From Platynereis dumerilii (Eukaryota > Annelida > Polychaeta > Phyllodocida > Nereididae), in assembly GCA_026936325.1 (NCBI GenBank), contig JAPTHN010000184.1, positions 357,837 to 421,836 on the forward strand: 64,000 nucleotides of DNA, in the 5' to 3' direction. How positions within the stretch are numbered: the first letter of the stretch is position 1; every line of letters starts with the position of its first letter. Under the pieces are notes generated by a model. That model was not told the DNA's origin, searched no databases, and saw only the letters and a program-made list of their open reading frames with translations. The translations under genes and the position numbers were made by a program. This document shows positions 1 to 12,522 of the stretch, one piece after another.

Positions 1-105
1 ATAAACAAGTATATAAACAAGTATATAAACAAGTATATAAAATACTATATAAAATACTATATAAAATACTATATAAAATACTATATAAAATATTATATGA
101 ATGAA
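1..105. repeat. 12-base AT-rich minisatellite
   Basis: Tandem 12-base units fill the window edge: about three copies of ATAAACAAGTAT, then about five of ATAAAATACTAT. The two unit types are variants of each other. The array probably continues to the left of the window. Confidence 0.85.
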
Positions 106-2040
106 ATATAAAATAGTATCAAAAATATTGTATAAAATGGTACAAAAAATAGCATAAAAAATGTACCTTATTTATTTGTGATATATTGCAATGCACAAGT
201 TAATGAAGCTAGGGGACAGCCCCCCCTTTCCCGGTGAATGCATGTTTAGCTTAGTTTATTTAGTTTAGTTTAATTTATTTAGTTTACTTTAGTTTAAAAT
301 TAGTTTATTGACATCTTTTACGCAATTACTACACAAATTTTAGTAATCACTGGTGTTCCAGTCTGAGTACAGTCATTCGGTTAGGTGAGGAAAAGATGAA
401 TTTTTCAGGGTTGACCAATCTTTTTACCTGTTCACGACGCAATTAAATGTACACAAATTAGAATAAGAGGAGAATCTGAGCTTTCCAAAACGGCTTGTAT
501 CATTCATATGACTTTATTAGACCCCGAGATAGAGTTGATCGAAGTAATGGTAAAAATATGAAATTTCACCGAAAAATTGACTCTGAAAATATCAAGTTTT
601 GAACTCCAAATTGCTCCCAAAGGTAAACGGTTTGAAGGAGAGACTCAAAATAGCACAAAATACTGTAAATATGTTAGGACTATATCTCGAAATATTATCA
701 AATTTTTTGAAGACTGACTTCTTTGTCAAAAAAATGTAAATTGGTGAAATCTTGACCGAAAACATATATTTTTCAGGGTCCGGCGATCTTTTTAACTAGG
801 AGAGATACGTTAAAATGTATAGAAAATGAATACTAGAGGAGAATTTGGGCTTTCTGAATATGCTTTCAGTTTTTCTGTAGCTTAATTAGCACCGGAGATA
901 CAGACCATCAAAGTTTGGGTACAAGTGCGAAATTGGAAAATGAGAGGGTCAATTTTGCAGTAATTTTTTGACCTTGTGACATTTATTGTGCAATGTAGGT
1001 CAATCCGATGGACTTAAAACTTTACACATTTCTTCTAGGGTATTGTAGGACTGACCTGTGAAAAGACTGTAAAAATCCCTTTATCATTTCCTACTTAAAA
1101 AAAATTAAATATCTCAAATATCCAATTTTGTCAAATATTTGACCTTGATTTTGACCTTGAAAATACCTTTCAAGGTCAAAATCTATAATTTCTACAGATT
1201 CGCGGTGTATGACTTAGGGGGGGTCATTTCATTATTTGAAGTATGTAGGATCAATATTTACCTCTCAAATTGGCAAAAATAGGCTAATTTTTCATGTCGC
1301 GGTATGCCATATTTGGAATTTTTTTTATAAATCAGCATGAAGAGATAAATCAATTCCGATTTCAGGGTTCCAACAATATAGCTCCTGGCTATTATAATTT
1401 AAAATATGAACCCGATATGCTGGAAATAACATAATTGTTTGAATTTTTGAAAATCCAGTGAATTAAACTTCAAATGACCCTGAAAAATGAGGTCAAGGTA
1501 AAATTTTAAGGTGGCTACGGTGGTTTTATGGGTATATCTGGGGGGTTCACAATACATTTCATTGGCCTCAAATCGATATTTCAGTGTCAAGTAATCAAGG
1601 TCACCAGTTTTGACGACGCGGTTGACACTAAAAATTCCATAATTAAATAACTAAGCATGATATCATCATAAAAATGATCGCTTACCATGCATTAGTCATT
1701 TACTGTAACAATTGGCTTGAATTCTGCAATTTTCGAAGTTGCTTATATAGAGATCAGGCGCGCAAACCTCTGAGAGTAAAAATTGACCTGTATCACCTCG
1801 ACCTTGACCTATACTTTTGAAAATTAGGTCAGTTTATTTAGTATAAGTCTATTATATATACTTTATTAGGAAACTGTAATTGATCAGTTATTACATGAGT
1901 AATGGTCTATTGAAATATAGAAAAAATGTATTTCAAAGGGGTCAATGACCTTGAAAAATAGGTCAGAGGTATAGGGTTACATTGGACAATTTAATTAGGT
2001 TACATAGGACTATGTACACAAATTATTTGAAAATTTTTTC
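106..2040. repeat. AT-rich non-coding DNA with diverged repeats
   Basis: No gene is visible. Two blocks, near 390-600 and 750-960, resemble each other: both have a 'tttttcaggg' start, then 'aggagaat.tg.gctttc', then 'gagata.ag'. This suggests a diverged tandem repeat of roughly 370 bases. From about 960 to 1990 the phrase 'gaccttgaaaa' recurs in both full and degenerate form. It also occurs in the 3' parts of the elements at 2277-5889, so this may be the worn body of a related element whose hairpin tail lies at 2041-2276. Confidence 0.5.
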
Positions 2041-2276
2041 GAGAACATTTTTCGGAAAGAAAAATAATAATAAAAATATTTACGAAAATAAGAAACTTCA
2101 CCTATGGTATAGGTGAAGTTTAATAATAAAAATATTTACGAAAACAAGAAACTTCACCTATGGTATAGGTGAAGTTTAATAATAGCAAAAACAATAAGAA
2201 TTTACCATAGGTATGGTAAATTCTTAATAATACCAAAAACAATAAGAATTTACCATATATGGTAAATTCTTAATAA
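2041..2276. repeat. Cluster of four short hairpin modules
   Basis: There are four near-perfect palindromes in a row. Arms are 2093-2105/2109-2121, 2149-2161/2165-2177, 2196-2208/2213-2225, and 2244-2271 (an unbroken 28-base palindrome). The first two share the arm AAACTTCACCTAT and form a 56-base tandem duplication. The other two share AAGAATTTACCAT. Every module has an A-rich lead-in (AAAACAAG or AAAACAATA type) and is followed by AATAA. The stem sequence differs between the pairs while the architecture stays the same. They look like 3' terminal hairpins of a transposon such as the Helentron/HINE group, but that classification is inference. Confidence 0.8.
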
Positions 2277-3748
2277 CTAGCAGTCAACCTTTGAAAAGGT
2301 AGGGAATAAATCGACTGGGAAAAAATTTGGGATTATTGGCAAAATATTGACTAAATTTGACCATTATTAAGAGGATTAATAACCCTACAATTGAACGTTT
2401 TTGCTTCAGAATATCTATTTACCCCTTGCGACCTTGATTATGCAGGTAAAGTATCACACAAAATCAAAATTGTACTTGCACTATGTCTCTAAGTCAGCAT
2501 ACTGATAATGTGACAAATTTGAAGAAAATCGTCCTATTCAATCAAAAGTTATAGCTATTTACCCCTTTTGGGGGAAATTACAAAATGCCAAAAAACAACA
2601 ACTTTTATGATCTTGTAACACCAACAGTGAAGGTAAGAACCAATTGATGCCTAATAAATTATCAAATATACAAGAAATGCTAAGAATACATATTTACCCC
2701 TTTCCACCTTGATTACGGGGGTAGTTTACTCCAGAACACCAAAAACCTACAAGCACCATGTTTCAAAATCATCTGACGGAACATGTGCAAAGTGTGGAGA
2801 AAATCGTCCAATTCAATCAAAAGTTATAGCTATTTACCCCTTTTTGGGGGTAATTACCTAAAAACAACAACTATTATCTTGCAACACCTACATTGAAAAG
2901 GTAAGACCCAACTGATACCTAATATGCCATTAGATATGCAAGAAGTGTTCCGAAAACACATTTACCCCTTTCGACCTTGATTATGAGGGTAAATTACCCC
3001 ACTGCATCAAAATTGTACTTGCACTATGTTTCCAAGTCAGCATACTGAACATTTGAAAAATTTGAAGACAATCGTCCAAGTCAATCAAAAGTTATAGCAA
3101 TCTACCCTTTTGGGGTAATTACCCTAAAACATCATTTTTATTGCATGATAAGATTCCAATTCATGAATACTTCATACACACCAAGTTTCATCAAAATCCC
3201 TCCATTCAAACCAAAGTTAAAAAATGTTTTCACTTTTTTGACAAAACACCCATTTTTGAATCAGTCATAACTGAAAAACCCCTTCTCTGATCAAAATATA
3301 AAACCCCACTTACCATGGGTATTTAGTCAGGCTATCAATTACAGCAAAAACCGAGCCTCTAACCATTATAGTTTTCTCTGAAAACATGAGCAACTGGTTT
3401 TTATCAAAAGGGGGTAAATACCTTTTACCCTCATAGCACAAAAATGGCCAGATATGAAAAATGTAGCAAATCATGTTTGTATAAAGATTCCTTAGACTTG
3501 AATCTGTAACTTTAATATTAAGAGAGATAATCCACTTTGAAAATTTAAAAAATTTGACTTTGAGATGACCTGTGACCTTGAATTCAAGGTCAAGGTCAAA
3601 GATTTTTTGGAAAAATAATCTACTAACCCATGGCTATATATATACCAAATTTCAAAGCTCTAGCTCAAAGTGAAATAAAATAATAATAATAATAATAATA
3701 AAATCAAAGAAAACAAGATAAATCTCCCGATGGGTCGATTTATAATAA
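2277..3748 (+). mobile_element. Non-autonomous element 1 with 268-base satellite core, Helentron/HINE-like
   Basis: The element begins CTAGCAGTCAACC directly after the hairpin cluster. It carries about three diverged copies of a 268-base unit; the anchor 'atcaaaagtt' falls near 2541, 2815 and 3083. A roughly 600-base unique 3' part follows, then an (AAT)n tract and a terminal hairpin at 3718-3743. The 5' 10-mer ATAAATCGAC (2306-2315) is the exact reverse complement of GTCGATTTAT (3734-3743) at the 3' end. There is no coding capacity. Subterminal inverted repeats, an internal satellite and a 3' hairpin are the known layout of HINEs (non-autonomous Helentrons). No transposase is present to confirm this. 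Confidence 0.65.
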
Positions 3749-3798
3749 AAATATTTACGAAAACAAGAAACTTCACCTATGTAATAGGTGAAGTTTAA
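3749..3798. repeat. Fifth hairpin module between the two elements
   Basis: Another copy of the 56-base hairpin unit: lead-in AAATATTTACGAAAACAAG, arm AAACTTCACCTAT at 3768-3780, matching arm at 3784-3796. It joins element 1 to element 2, so the tail is a mixture of two stem types. Confidence 0.8.
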
Positions 3799-5808
3799 CT
3801 AGCAGTCAACCTTTGAAAAGGTAGAGAATGATTCGACATGGAATACGTGGGCTTGCAGTCAAAAGATTGAACAATTCATATGAAAAATCAATGAAAACAC
3901 ATAACCAAATATACCATTGAAAACACAAAAACTGCTCAAAATACTTGTTCAACCCTTTTGGCATTGATTCTGAGGGTAAATTACCCCGTGACATCAAAGT
4001 CAAACTTGAATTATGTCCCCACGTCAAGATACTAAACCTGTGCAAAATTTGAAGAAAATCGTCCAAGTCAATCAAAAGTTATGAATATTTATCCCTTTTG
4101 GGGGTAATTACCTAAAAACGGCAATTTTAACCCAAAAACATCAATGGTGTGAAGTAGAGTCCCAACCGATGCCTGTTATACCATTGCAAAGATAAGAACT
4201 GCTCAAAACACATATTCACCCCTTTCGATCCGGAATATGGGGGTAAATAACCCCATGACATCCATATCGTACTTGCATTATGCCCCCATGTCAAGATACT
4301 AAACCTGTGCAAAAATTTGAAGAAAATCGTCCAAGTCAATCAAAAGTTATGAATATTTACCCCTTTTTTGGGGTAATTACCTAAAAACGGCAATTTTAAC
4401 ACAAAAACATCAATGGTGTGAAGTAAAGTCCCAACCGATGCCTGTTATATCATTGCAAAGATAAGAACTGCTCAAAACACATATTCGCCCCTTTCGATCC
4501 TGAATATGGGGGTAAATTAACCCATGACATCAAAATCATACTTGCATTATGTGCCCATGTCAAGATACTATACTTGTGCAAAACTTGAAGGAAATCGTCC
4601 AAGTCAGTCAAAAGATATGAATATTGACCCCTTTTTTGGGGGTAATTACCTAAAAATGACAATTTTAACCAAAAAACATCAATGGTGTGAAGTAAAGTCC
4701 CAACCGATGCCAATTGTACCATTGGAAAGACAAGAACTGCTCAAAATACATATTCACCCCTTTCGATCTTGAATATGGGGGTAAATTACCCCATTACATC
4801 AAAATCGTACTTGCATTATGTCCCCATGTCAAGATACTAAACCTGTGCAAAATTTGGAGAATATTGTCCAAGTCAATCAAAAGTTATGACTTTTTACCCC
4901 TTTTGGGGTAATTACCTAAAAACGACAATTTTTATCCAGGAACATCCACAGCACAAAGGTAAGTCTCAAGCGATGCCTATTGTATCATTCAATACACAAT
5001 AACTGCTCAAAACACATATTCACCCCTTTCGATCCAGAATAAGGGGTAGATTTCCCCTTGACATCAAAATCATACTTGCATTATCTCCCCATGTCAATAT
5101 ACTGGACTTGTGCAAAATTTGGAGAAAATCGTCCATGTTAATCAAAAGTTAGAGTCAATTACCCTTTTGGGGTAATTACCCCCAAAACGTTATTTTTATT
5201 TTATAATGTGACTGTAATTCATGAATACTATATACACACCAAGTTTCATTAATTTCCCTCCATTCAAACCAAAGTTAAAAAATGTTTTCACTTTTTGGAC
5301 AAAACACCCATTTTTGAAAGTCCAATAACTCAGAAACCCAAGTTTGATCAAAATATAAAAAGTGTCTTACCATGGATGAGCAGTCAGGCTATCAATTACA
5401 GCAAAAACTGAGCCTCTAGCCATTATAGTTTTCTCTGAAAACATGAGCAACTGGTTTTTGTCAAAAGGGGGTAAATACCCCTTTACCCTCGTCTCCCAAT
5501 AAACGATATAGGCCAAAATTGTAGCAACACATGTTTATATAAAGGTTCCTAAGTCCTAATTTTCTAACAATGATATTAAAAGAGATAATCCACTTTGAAA
5601 TTTTGGAAAATTTGACTTTGAGATGACCTGTGACCTTGAGTTCAAGGTCAAGGTCAACCATTTTTACAAAAAATTAAATTACTTACCAAGGACTACCTAT
5701 GTACAAAATTTCAAGTCTCTAGCACAAAAACTGACTGGCAAAAAGTGGCCAAATAATAATAATAATAATATCAAAGAGTTCAAAATGATTCTCCATATAT
5801 GTCGAATC

Positions 5809-5844
<36 letters not shown>

Positions 5845-5889
5845 TCAAAGAAAACAAGATGATTCTCCCGATAGGTCGAATCATAATAA
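3799..5889 (+). mobile_element. Non-autonomous element 2 with five 268-base satellite units, Helentron/HINE-like
   Basis: A second, longer copy of the element at 2277-3748, in the same orientation. It has the same CTAGCAGTCAACC start and the same 3' part (compare 3140-3700 with 5200-5750). It has five satellite units, with the anchor 'atcaaaagtt' near 4071, 4339, 4607, 4876 and 5141. Its 5' 10-mer is ATGATTCGAC (3828-3837). The reverse complement GTCGAATCAT occurs twice at the 3' end, in hairpins at 5785-5810 and 5859-5884. These 10-mers differ from those of copy 1, yet each copy matches itself. There is no coding capacity; apparent short reading frames here are satellite translations. Confidence 0.65.
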
Positions 5890-7700
5890 GATGTCTCCAA
5901 CCAAAACCATTGTAAATAGTAACACTAAAACAAGGTTTATGCCAGTATATATATATATCTTTTAAGACTAAGCAAGTTGCTAGTTAATACAAAGGTAAAT
6001 GCTGGTCAAACTTTGGAGAATAACAATAGCTGTAAAGAAAAACAAAACAAGAGAAACATGTCCCAACTCTGTGTACAGCCTGTATGGGCTACAAAAAGTC
6101 ATATCTCAGCTTCTAGTTGGCCTAAATCTTTTATTCAAATTGGAAATTTCTTTATTTGTTCAATATAAGACTACAAAGTTGGTGTCAATGCAGTTTGGAC
6201 ATATTTCTAAGAAAAAAGAAAATTGTTAAAAAGTTGAGGGTGCTGTGCACTGCTTTTGTGCTCCTTTGTTCCTAGCTTTGGTCACTGGACAGGATTAGTG
6301 ACACAATGTTACATAACATGAATGGCTGGAGGGGAGGGTACAATGAAGCACAGACATAGTGTCTCCAGGCCCATTCACAAAAAAACTGGACCCCTTCCAA
6401 TGATGACACTTTTACCCCCTAAACAATATTTCTTTAAAATGCTAAAAATACAATTGGAGTAAGTTTTAAAATGAATTAAAAGACAGATTTATCCAATAAT
6501 ATCTTGAAATGTAAAATTGCACACTGAAATTTGCAGAAATTGGGTTTGCATCCCAAGTAATTTTCTTTGATAACCCTCTATATATACATAGCGGTCTTAT
6601 TGCCAGTCTGTCTTACATGTTTTTCATTAAAGACCAAAAAAAAGTAAGCTGACAGTACTTCATATGTTAAATGTACATAACTGATTTGAGATTTAAACCA
6701 TCAAGTTACAATTGAGAGTTTAAGATTTCTTGTCAAAGGATTAGCAGGGAAGACAATTACCCTGTGACATAACATTACATAATCAAGACTTCTCCAGTGC
6801 TCCATTCAACAAAAGCCAGTCTGTCTGATTCAATCACATTTAATTTTCATGCAAACAACTAAATAAAAGGGGCTGACATGTATTCATCTTCTAAAAATTT
6901 ACATCACTGAGTTTAGATATTAACCATAAAGTTATAATAATTGGGAGTTTTAAAAAGATTTAGTGTCAACATTTTAAAATATTAACACACAAATGCATGT
7001 TTTTGAATATACTTAATTAATGCTTTGAAAGTCCACATAATTATATATAAATTTATATATATTTCTTATTGATAATATTTCATGAGGAGAGGTAGAAAAA
7101 GTCAAATTTAGACATTATTGTGGCAGTTTGATTGACCAGGGCCAATATTTACTGATATATATGATTATCTGAAAATCCTTAATATTTATCTAATTTTGTT
7201 AATATTGACCTATGCTGTGAATAAAAGTTTTCATATTGTTCAAAATCAGCATGATGATGATGTGAAACATGTCAGGTTTATTTTGACAAAAAAATGTCAA
7301 CGACTGGTATGACATCAGAAGGAAATGGAGAGTAAATAGACATTTTAATGATTTTTTGCCTTTTTTCAATCATACATTTCAATGGAAAATATTGCAACAA
7401 CTCATGCAATGGCTGTGAATATTAGTCAACAGTGTGTCTAACTACAATAAGACCTAAAGTTAACTAACTTACCTATTACCATTTGGCTTTTCAGGCAGAA
7501 ATGTTGGAAAATTGGCATTTTTTCGAATTTTTGGGTTTTTATAAAAATTCATAGGACCAACATTCCAACTGATTAGAGATGTTTAAAGAGGCATAAGTTA
7601 GACACCTAAGTGGAAAATTTCGTAGATTTAACTTCAAAATTTACTGAATCATACAAGTTTAAAATTACAGTATTTCTTCATATTTTTGGTAAATTGTCGT
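5890..7700. other. Stretch without recognised features
   Basis: AT-rich DNA with stop codons in all frames. I see no exon, TIR pair or tRNA-like box. Confidence 0.6.
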
Positions 7701-7739
7701 CCGTTCAACTTTTTCAGAGCATTTAGACACACAAAAAAC

Positions 7740-8290
7740 ACATCTTGGGTATTTAATATATACAATATGCCAATTTCAGTGTCAAAAGTTCTGCAGTTTT
7801 TCAGCTGTCACTGAAACAGAAAAAAAAATTTTTCACATTTTTCAATGATTGTGAGAAAAGTATTAATGTCATGGGGATTAGACCTACGAAAGGCTCAACT
7901 GGGATAAAAGATACCATATTTACCCAAAAATGATGAATATGCATGCCATAGTTTTGGCTTGACACCCAATACACAAAAAAATATTTTTTCACATTTTTCA
8001 ATAATTGTGAAAAAGTATTAATCTCATGTGGATTAAACCCCTAAAAGGCACAACTAGGATAAAAGATATAATAATGTCCCAAAAATAAAAAGTATACATT
8101 CCATAGTTTTAGCATTACTCCCAATACACAAGTGGGACGCCCGTTATCCGACGCCCGCCCGCCCGCCCACCCGCCCGCCCGCCCACCCCCCCCCGCCCGC
8201 ACGCCCGCCGGACGGACAAATTTTCCCAAAGTAACTACAATACCCGTCGGCAATGTATACATTGCCGAGGGTAAAAAAGTGAAAGGAAAG
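7740..8290 (+). repeat. Dispersed repeat with CCCGCC tract and palindromic end
   Basis: Two diverged tandem sub-blocks (about 7800-7975 and 7980-8130) share 'ttttcacatttttcaat.attgtga', 'ggattaRacc' and 'aggataaaagat'. They are followed by a (CCCGCC)-type tract at 8145-8215 and a perfect 20-base palindrome CGGCAATGTATACATTGCCG near 8248-8267. An inverted copy lies at about 37470-37760, so this is a mobile family. The proline- and glycine-rich reading frames over the tract on both strands are artefacts of its composition. Confidence 0.7.
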
Positions 8291-10400
8291 TACAATAGTA
8301 TAAAGTCATATAAAACCATCTATAGATACATTTATGTAAAAGGACAAGAATCCGAGGAATCAAAGCCTGCAAAATTTTATTTAAGGTCGATATTTACAAA
8401 TTAAAGGCAAGATTCCTGGTAATCGTCAAAATGAAGCAAAATTTCGTAATATTCAATCAAAACAGAATAAATTCACTATGTTGTCCGAAAAAAAAAGTTA
8501 ATTTGTCTTACTAGAACTCTCTACTCCAGACAAAACATCCGACCGAAGTCCATCTGCTTTCACATGTGCTGGTTAACCCTGAAAATTATGGGCCAGTTAA
8601 AAAACGATCTCGACACTTGAGACAAAATAGCTCAAATGAAATTCGAACTTCTAAACTTTCTTTTGGTTGCTAAAATCAGCCAAAAAACCCCATTTCCAGA
8701 AACAAATTATCAAAGTTTTTCACAGAATTCTGACTTTGCATCGCTCTTGTCCGCCATTTTGAAACACATGCTCTTCCAGTTCTCATTTTCGTGAGATCTT
8801 GTGCGAGACAAGAAGGCTGTAATGTGCAAGGGGTGACCATTTAATAATCGGGGGAGGGGGCTCAGGGGGGGAATTGCATTAAATCAATCATCGCCCTCTT
8901 AAAAAAAAACCCACCAGAAATTATTTATTTCAAAACTGCCCGGAAACAACTTATTTGTATTTCACCAAAACTGAGCAAGAAAATATTCATTTAATAAAAA
9001 AGGCCCCCGCCCCTCGAGATGATATGGTGCTGGCGGGATGTTATAATAACGTACGCCCCACAAAATGGATTTCCCTCCAGAAAATATTATGCCCCCAACG
9101 TTCCCCCAACCCCCCCCCCCCCACGGTGCTAGAAAGATATGCCGGCGGCAGAAGCAGTCGGACGCAAAAAGGGCAAATCAAATTTACACCACAAAATTTA
9201 TATAGAGTGTCAATAATAATTTTTTTTAATATATGCTCAGTAATTTATTCATAAAATTAGTAAAATAAGCCTAATAATGTTTTTTTAAGATGAAAAGGGC
9301 ACAACTTACCCCCACCCCCCACTTGCAAACTCTTGATTACGCCACTTTTTAAAACACACTCAATTTCAGACTGTAACAAGCCGCAGAAAAACACAAGCGC
9401 TATTATATAAAAAAACGCAACATCATTAAACAACAAAATTTTCTCTAAGTTCTAATTGTTCAATAATCATCAAATAGGGCACAGACCTCTCATATATTGT
9501 CTTAAAAGATTATACCAGTGAATTTCATGAAAAAGGATTCACTTTTGGCTGCACATTGCTCCTTTTAGTGCGTTCTGTTTGAAACTTCAGTTGCAATTCA
9601 ACGGAAAACGTGCTAATGGAAATGTTGGTTTTGTGGCATATTGGATGAGATTAATCTTATGAAGTTTTCACATAACAGGCGCAGGACTTCAAAAAAGCTG
9701 CCTAATGAACATTTTTGAAAAAATTGAATGACTTGGTCTTTTTTTTAAACTTCCAAAATACAAATTTTTTTATGTTCAACAATATAAGATTGGTGGCCTT
9801 CGAACTCTGTGGAGTTATTTGAAGACTCACCAGAATGTTCAGGAGAAAGCTGATTTTGAATGCAAAAATCAAAATTTAGGAATTACCAACTGGAAATGAA
9901 GTATGTGAACCCAAAGTATTGAGAATTTAATTTTCTATGTGTGCTCAGGATAGAAACATACACATAGAAACTCATTGCTTATCAAAACTCAAAAAATTTG
10001 AATAAAACATCTTTTTGAAGATTTTGAAAAAAACGCTCCTGCAGGGGGCAGGGCACCATTGACACTTAAATTGTATTAATCTGATCATCTTTAATTGTGC
10101 TTGAGTCAAATATCTTTATCCCATCAAGCAAGTGAAATGGTAAACTTTCCTAACTTATCAAAGGATAACATCGAAAGAAGAGCAAAGTTATTGAAATTAA
10201 TGATCAAAGTATCTTGACATTTTTTGACTTGCATTTTCAACATAAGTCACTACGATTTAATTTGACACAGAAGTATAGCACTTGGAGATGTTAAAATTGT
10301 CATAAATATACTTGACGGCAATTACCAGGCATGTGCAAACTTTCATTTTGATACTTTAAAAAGAAGTGACATTTTAAGCAATTTTGCCATGTTGCGTTTT
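8291..10400. other. Non-coding stretch with one small dispersed repeat
   Basis: No gene is recognised. The segment about 8905-8960 ('cccaccagaaat.atttattt', then 'actgccc.gaaa') recurs at about 20850-20910 and in part at 21330. It is therefore a piece of a dispersed repeat. C-rich runs occur near 9106-9122 and 9305-9325. Confidence 0.5.
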
Positions 10401-10419
10401 TAATGATGCTCAGTGTATT

Positions 10420-10650
10420 TGGGGCCCTCTAAAATTAATTTGTGGAATTCAGTCATGGGGCCCTGAAATAATTTCATTCCGTTTACTAAGAGAGGGGGGG
10501 GCCCTCTGAAGAAAACTTTTGTGTCAGTGAGGCAGGAGGCCTCTGAAACAAATTTCTCGAATCCAATAGGGCCCCTCTTTCATGAATTTCTCCAGTCAGT
10601 CAAGGGCCTCAGAAATAAACTTATACAGTCAGTTTGGGGCCTCTGAAGTT
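10420..10650. repeat. Degenerate GGGCCTCTGAA repeat
   Basis: The phrase GGGGCC(T)CTGAAA with 'cagtca' before it recurs about five times at roughly 50-60 base spacing. It is a worn minisatellite. Confidence 0.55.
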
Positions 10651-12376
10651 GAGTCCATGACGCTGTGGTACGTTTCTATTTATCGCTAATTTTTAGTCCA
10701 AAACGTGTTTTAGCTACCTCTATCTTGGGCCCCCTCTGGCCAATTATTGGGGGTGGGGGTGTCACACCCCCCACACCCCCATGGGTACGGCCCTGTTTAC
10801 TGTCTGTATTTTACCCCCAAGGACGAACTCTTTTTCACATGAAGAGATGACGAAATTTCCTTTGCATTTTTATCATCAACTCAAAATATTATAATCTTAA
10901 TTTGGATTAAAAAAATAAATCAAAAATCAAAAGACATCTGCAATTGAATGGTAAAGTTCTGTTGTCGTGATTCCATTAATTAATTGAATTTACCGATTCA
11001 ATTAATTCCATTTGACGCATTAACAACAGGCCCCAGGGGCCAACAGATGAACGGCTTTTAGCAGAGTAATTCTAGTTAATTTGATTAAGGACATGAAATG
11101 GATATCAACCGATGCAAATTTCATAATTAATTTGTGCAGTTTATGTCAAGGCGACCTTGAATCTCATTTTAGCCAGGGGTGGATCTAGGATAAATCACAT
11201 AATTCCCTCCCTGAGACTATAACTTATACTAACTATTTAGTGCATAAATACTGGATGTAAAGCATTCGTCTGTATGAAATCTGCCCCTGGCCAGAATCTT
11301 CAGGGGGTCTTAATCCTCCAGAATACTTCACACTGAGTCAACTGTGCCACGCCCCCCCCCCCTCTGGCCCATTCCCTACTAAGATTAGCCCCAGATAATC
11401 TACTAGCCCTATATTTGATCCAGACAAGCTCACATAACATAAACACCCCCTCCTTCCTTCTCCAGCATTTGACCTACTTATGAGGTGTAGTAGTTTTGAA
11501 ACAGTGAGGGGATTATCCTGCATGGGCCACTTTGTTGAAAGGTACTTACAATGTGAACTACTCAATAACTTGTATTTACTTCAATTAACATTGGATACAA
11601 ATCATATGCTACAGGCTTCAGGAATTGTTGTATCTAAATCCTATAGCAAGTTGCAGCTTAATTCCATGGGATTATTTAACCTAGATATATAGGATTAACA
11701 TACTATAGCATTGGCATGGATAATTGAGCTGAGTAGCAGGTAGGTTTGCAATATTTATAAATCATGACCAGACCAGTATATGTTATAAATAAATTAAATT
11801 CAGTGTTCGAAAAAGGGGGAGGGTCAAGGGAGTTTGACCCCCCCAAATGCTATAAGGACCCCCTCAAATACGTTTTTTACAGAGACCCAAGGGGGGGGGG
11901 GGGTTCCTGAAAAAAACCCTTAAATACTACATGTACAGGATTTAATCCAGAAATACACACTTAAAACACTCAGAAGTCAGAATTCATATTAGAGGGCATG
12001 TAGTCCTTTCTAAAACCCCTCCGCTTCTGGGGGGCCTCCGGTGGCCCGCGGACCTCCGGACTCCGGTGGCATGCTGACTTCCGGCCCCAAAAGCTTCGAC
12101 CCTTCGACCCTTCGGGCGTTGCAAGTGACAACCCCCCCAAAAAACACGGGCTATTTCGATCATGTTATTGTTATTGAGATGTCCGTTTGCCTCATCATGC
12201 TAAATAAAACAATGTTTTGACTTATTTCACTTTTAACAAGAATCCAAGGGTTGCAAATGGGAAGCTGCAAATTTGGAACATAATCTGGCGATTAAAAAAT
12301 GAAAAAGGGACATGTTTTAAAATATATTTTCTTGCCTTTGCATATGAGCAATGGGGCGGGGCTTAATGCTCTCATC
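10651..12376. other. Non-coding stretch with possible TIR fragments
   Basis: No gene is recognised. 'cagtgttcgaaaaaggggg' near 11803 resembles the tip of a hAT-like MITE, but no matching right end was found. A G/C-rich patch with CCGG-type short repeats lies at about 12020-12120. Confidence 0.4.
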
Positions 12377-12500
12377 GGGTCACCTAGGACAGCAGTTTCA
12401 ATCATCCTTTGTCCCCATTGTCATTTCTCCTCCTACTCTAATTAGCCTACCAAGTGCCAAAACTCAGGACGTAAAGCCCCACTTATCTATCCATGTATCA
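12377..12500 (+). repeat. SINE-A, 3' part only
   Basis: Matches the tail of the SINE-A family seen in fuller form at 24144-24352: 'gtttcaatcatcctt', 'cctaattagcctacc.agtg' (degenerate here), and 'ggacgtaaagcccc'. The tRNA-like head is missing. Confidence 0.7.
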
Positions 12501-12522
12501 AGCCATTGGCTAAATTACAAGG

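Noticed and set aside
2041-2276. Array of transcription terminators or microRNA precursors
   Set aside because: Stems of 13-14 pairs are too short for animal microRNA precursors and the modules are tied to element ends.
8041-8404. Open frames of about 90 codons on both strands over the CCCGCC tract
   Set aside because: Pro/Arg- and Gly/Ala-rich products come from the GC tract; the inverted family copy at 37470-37760 does not keep the frame.
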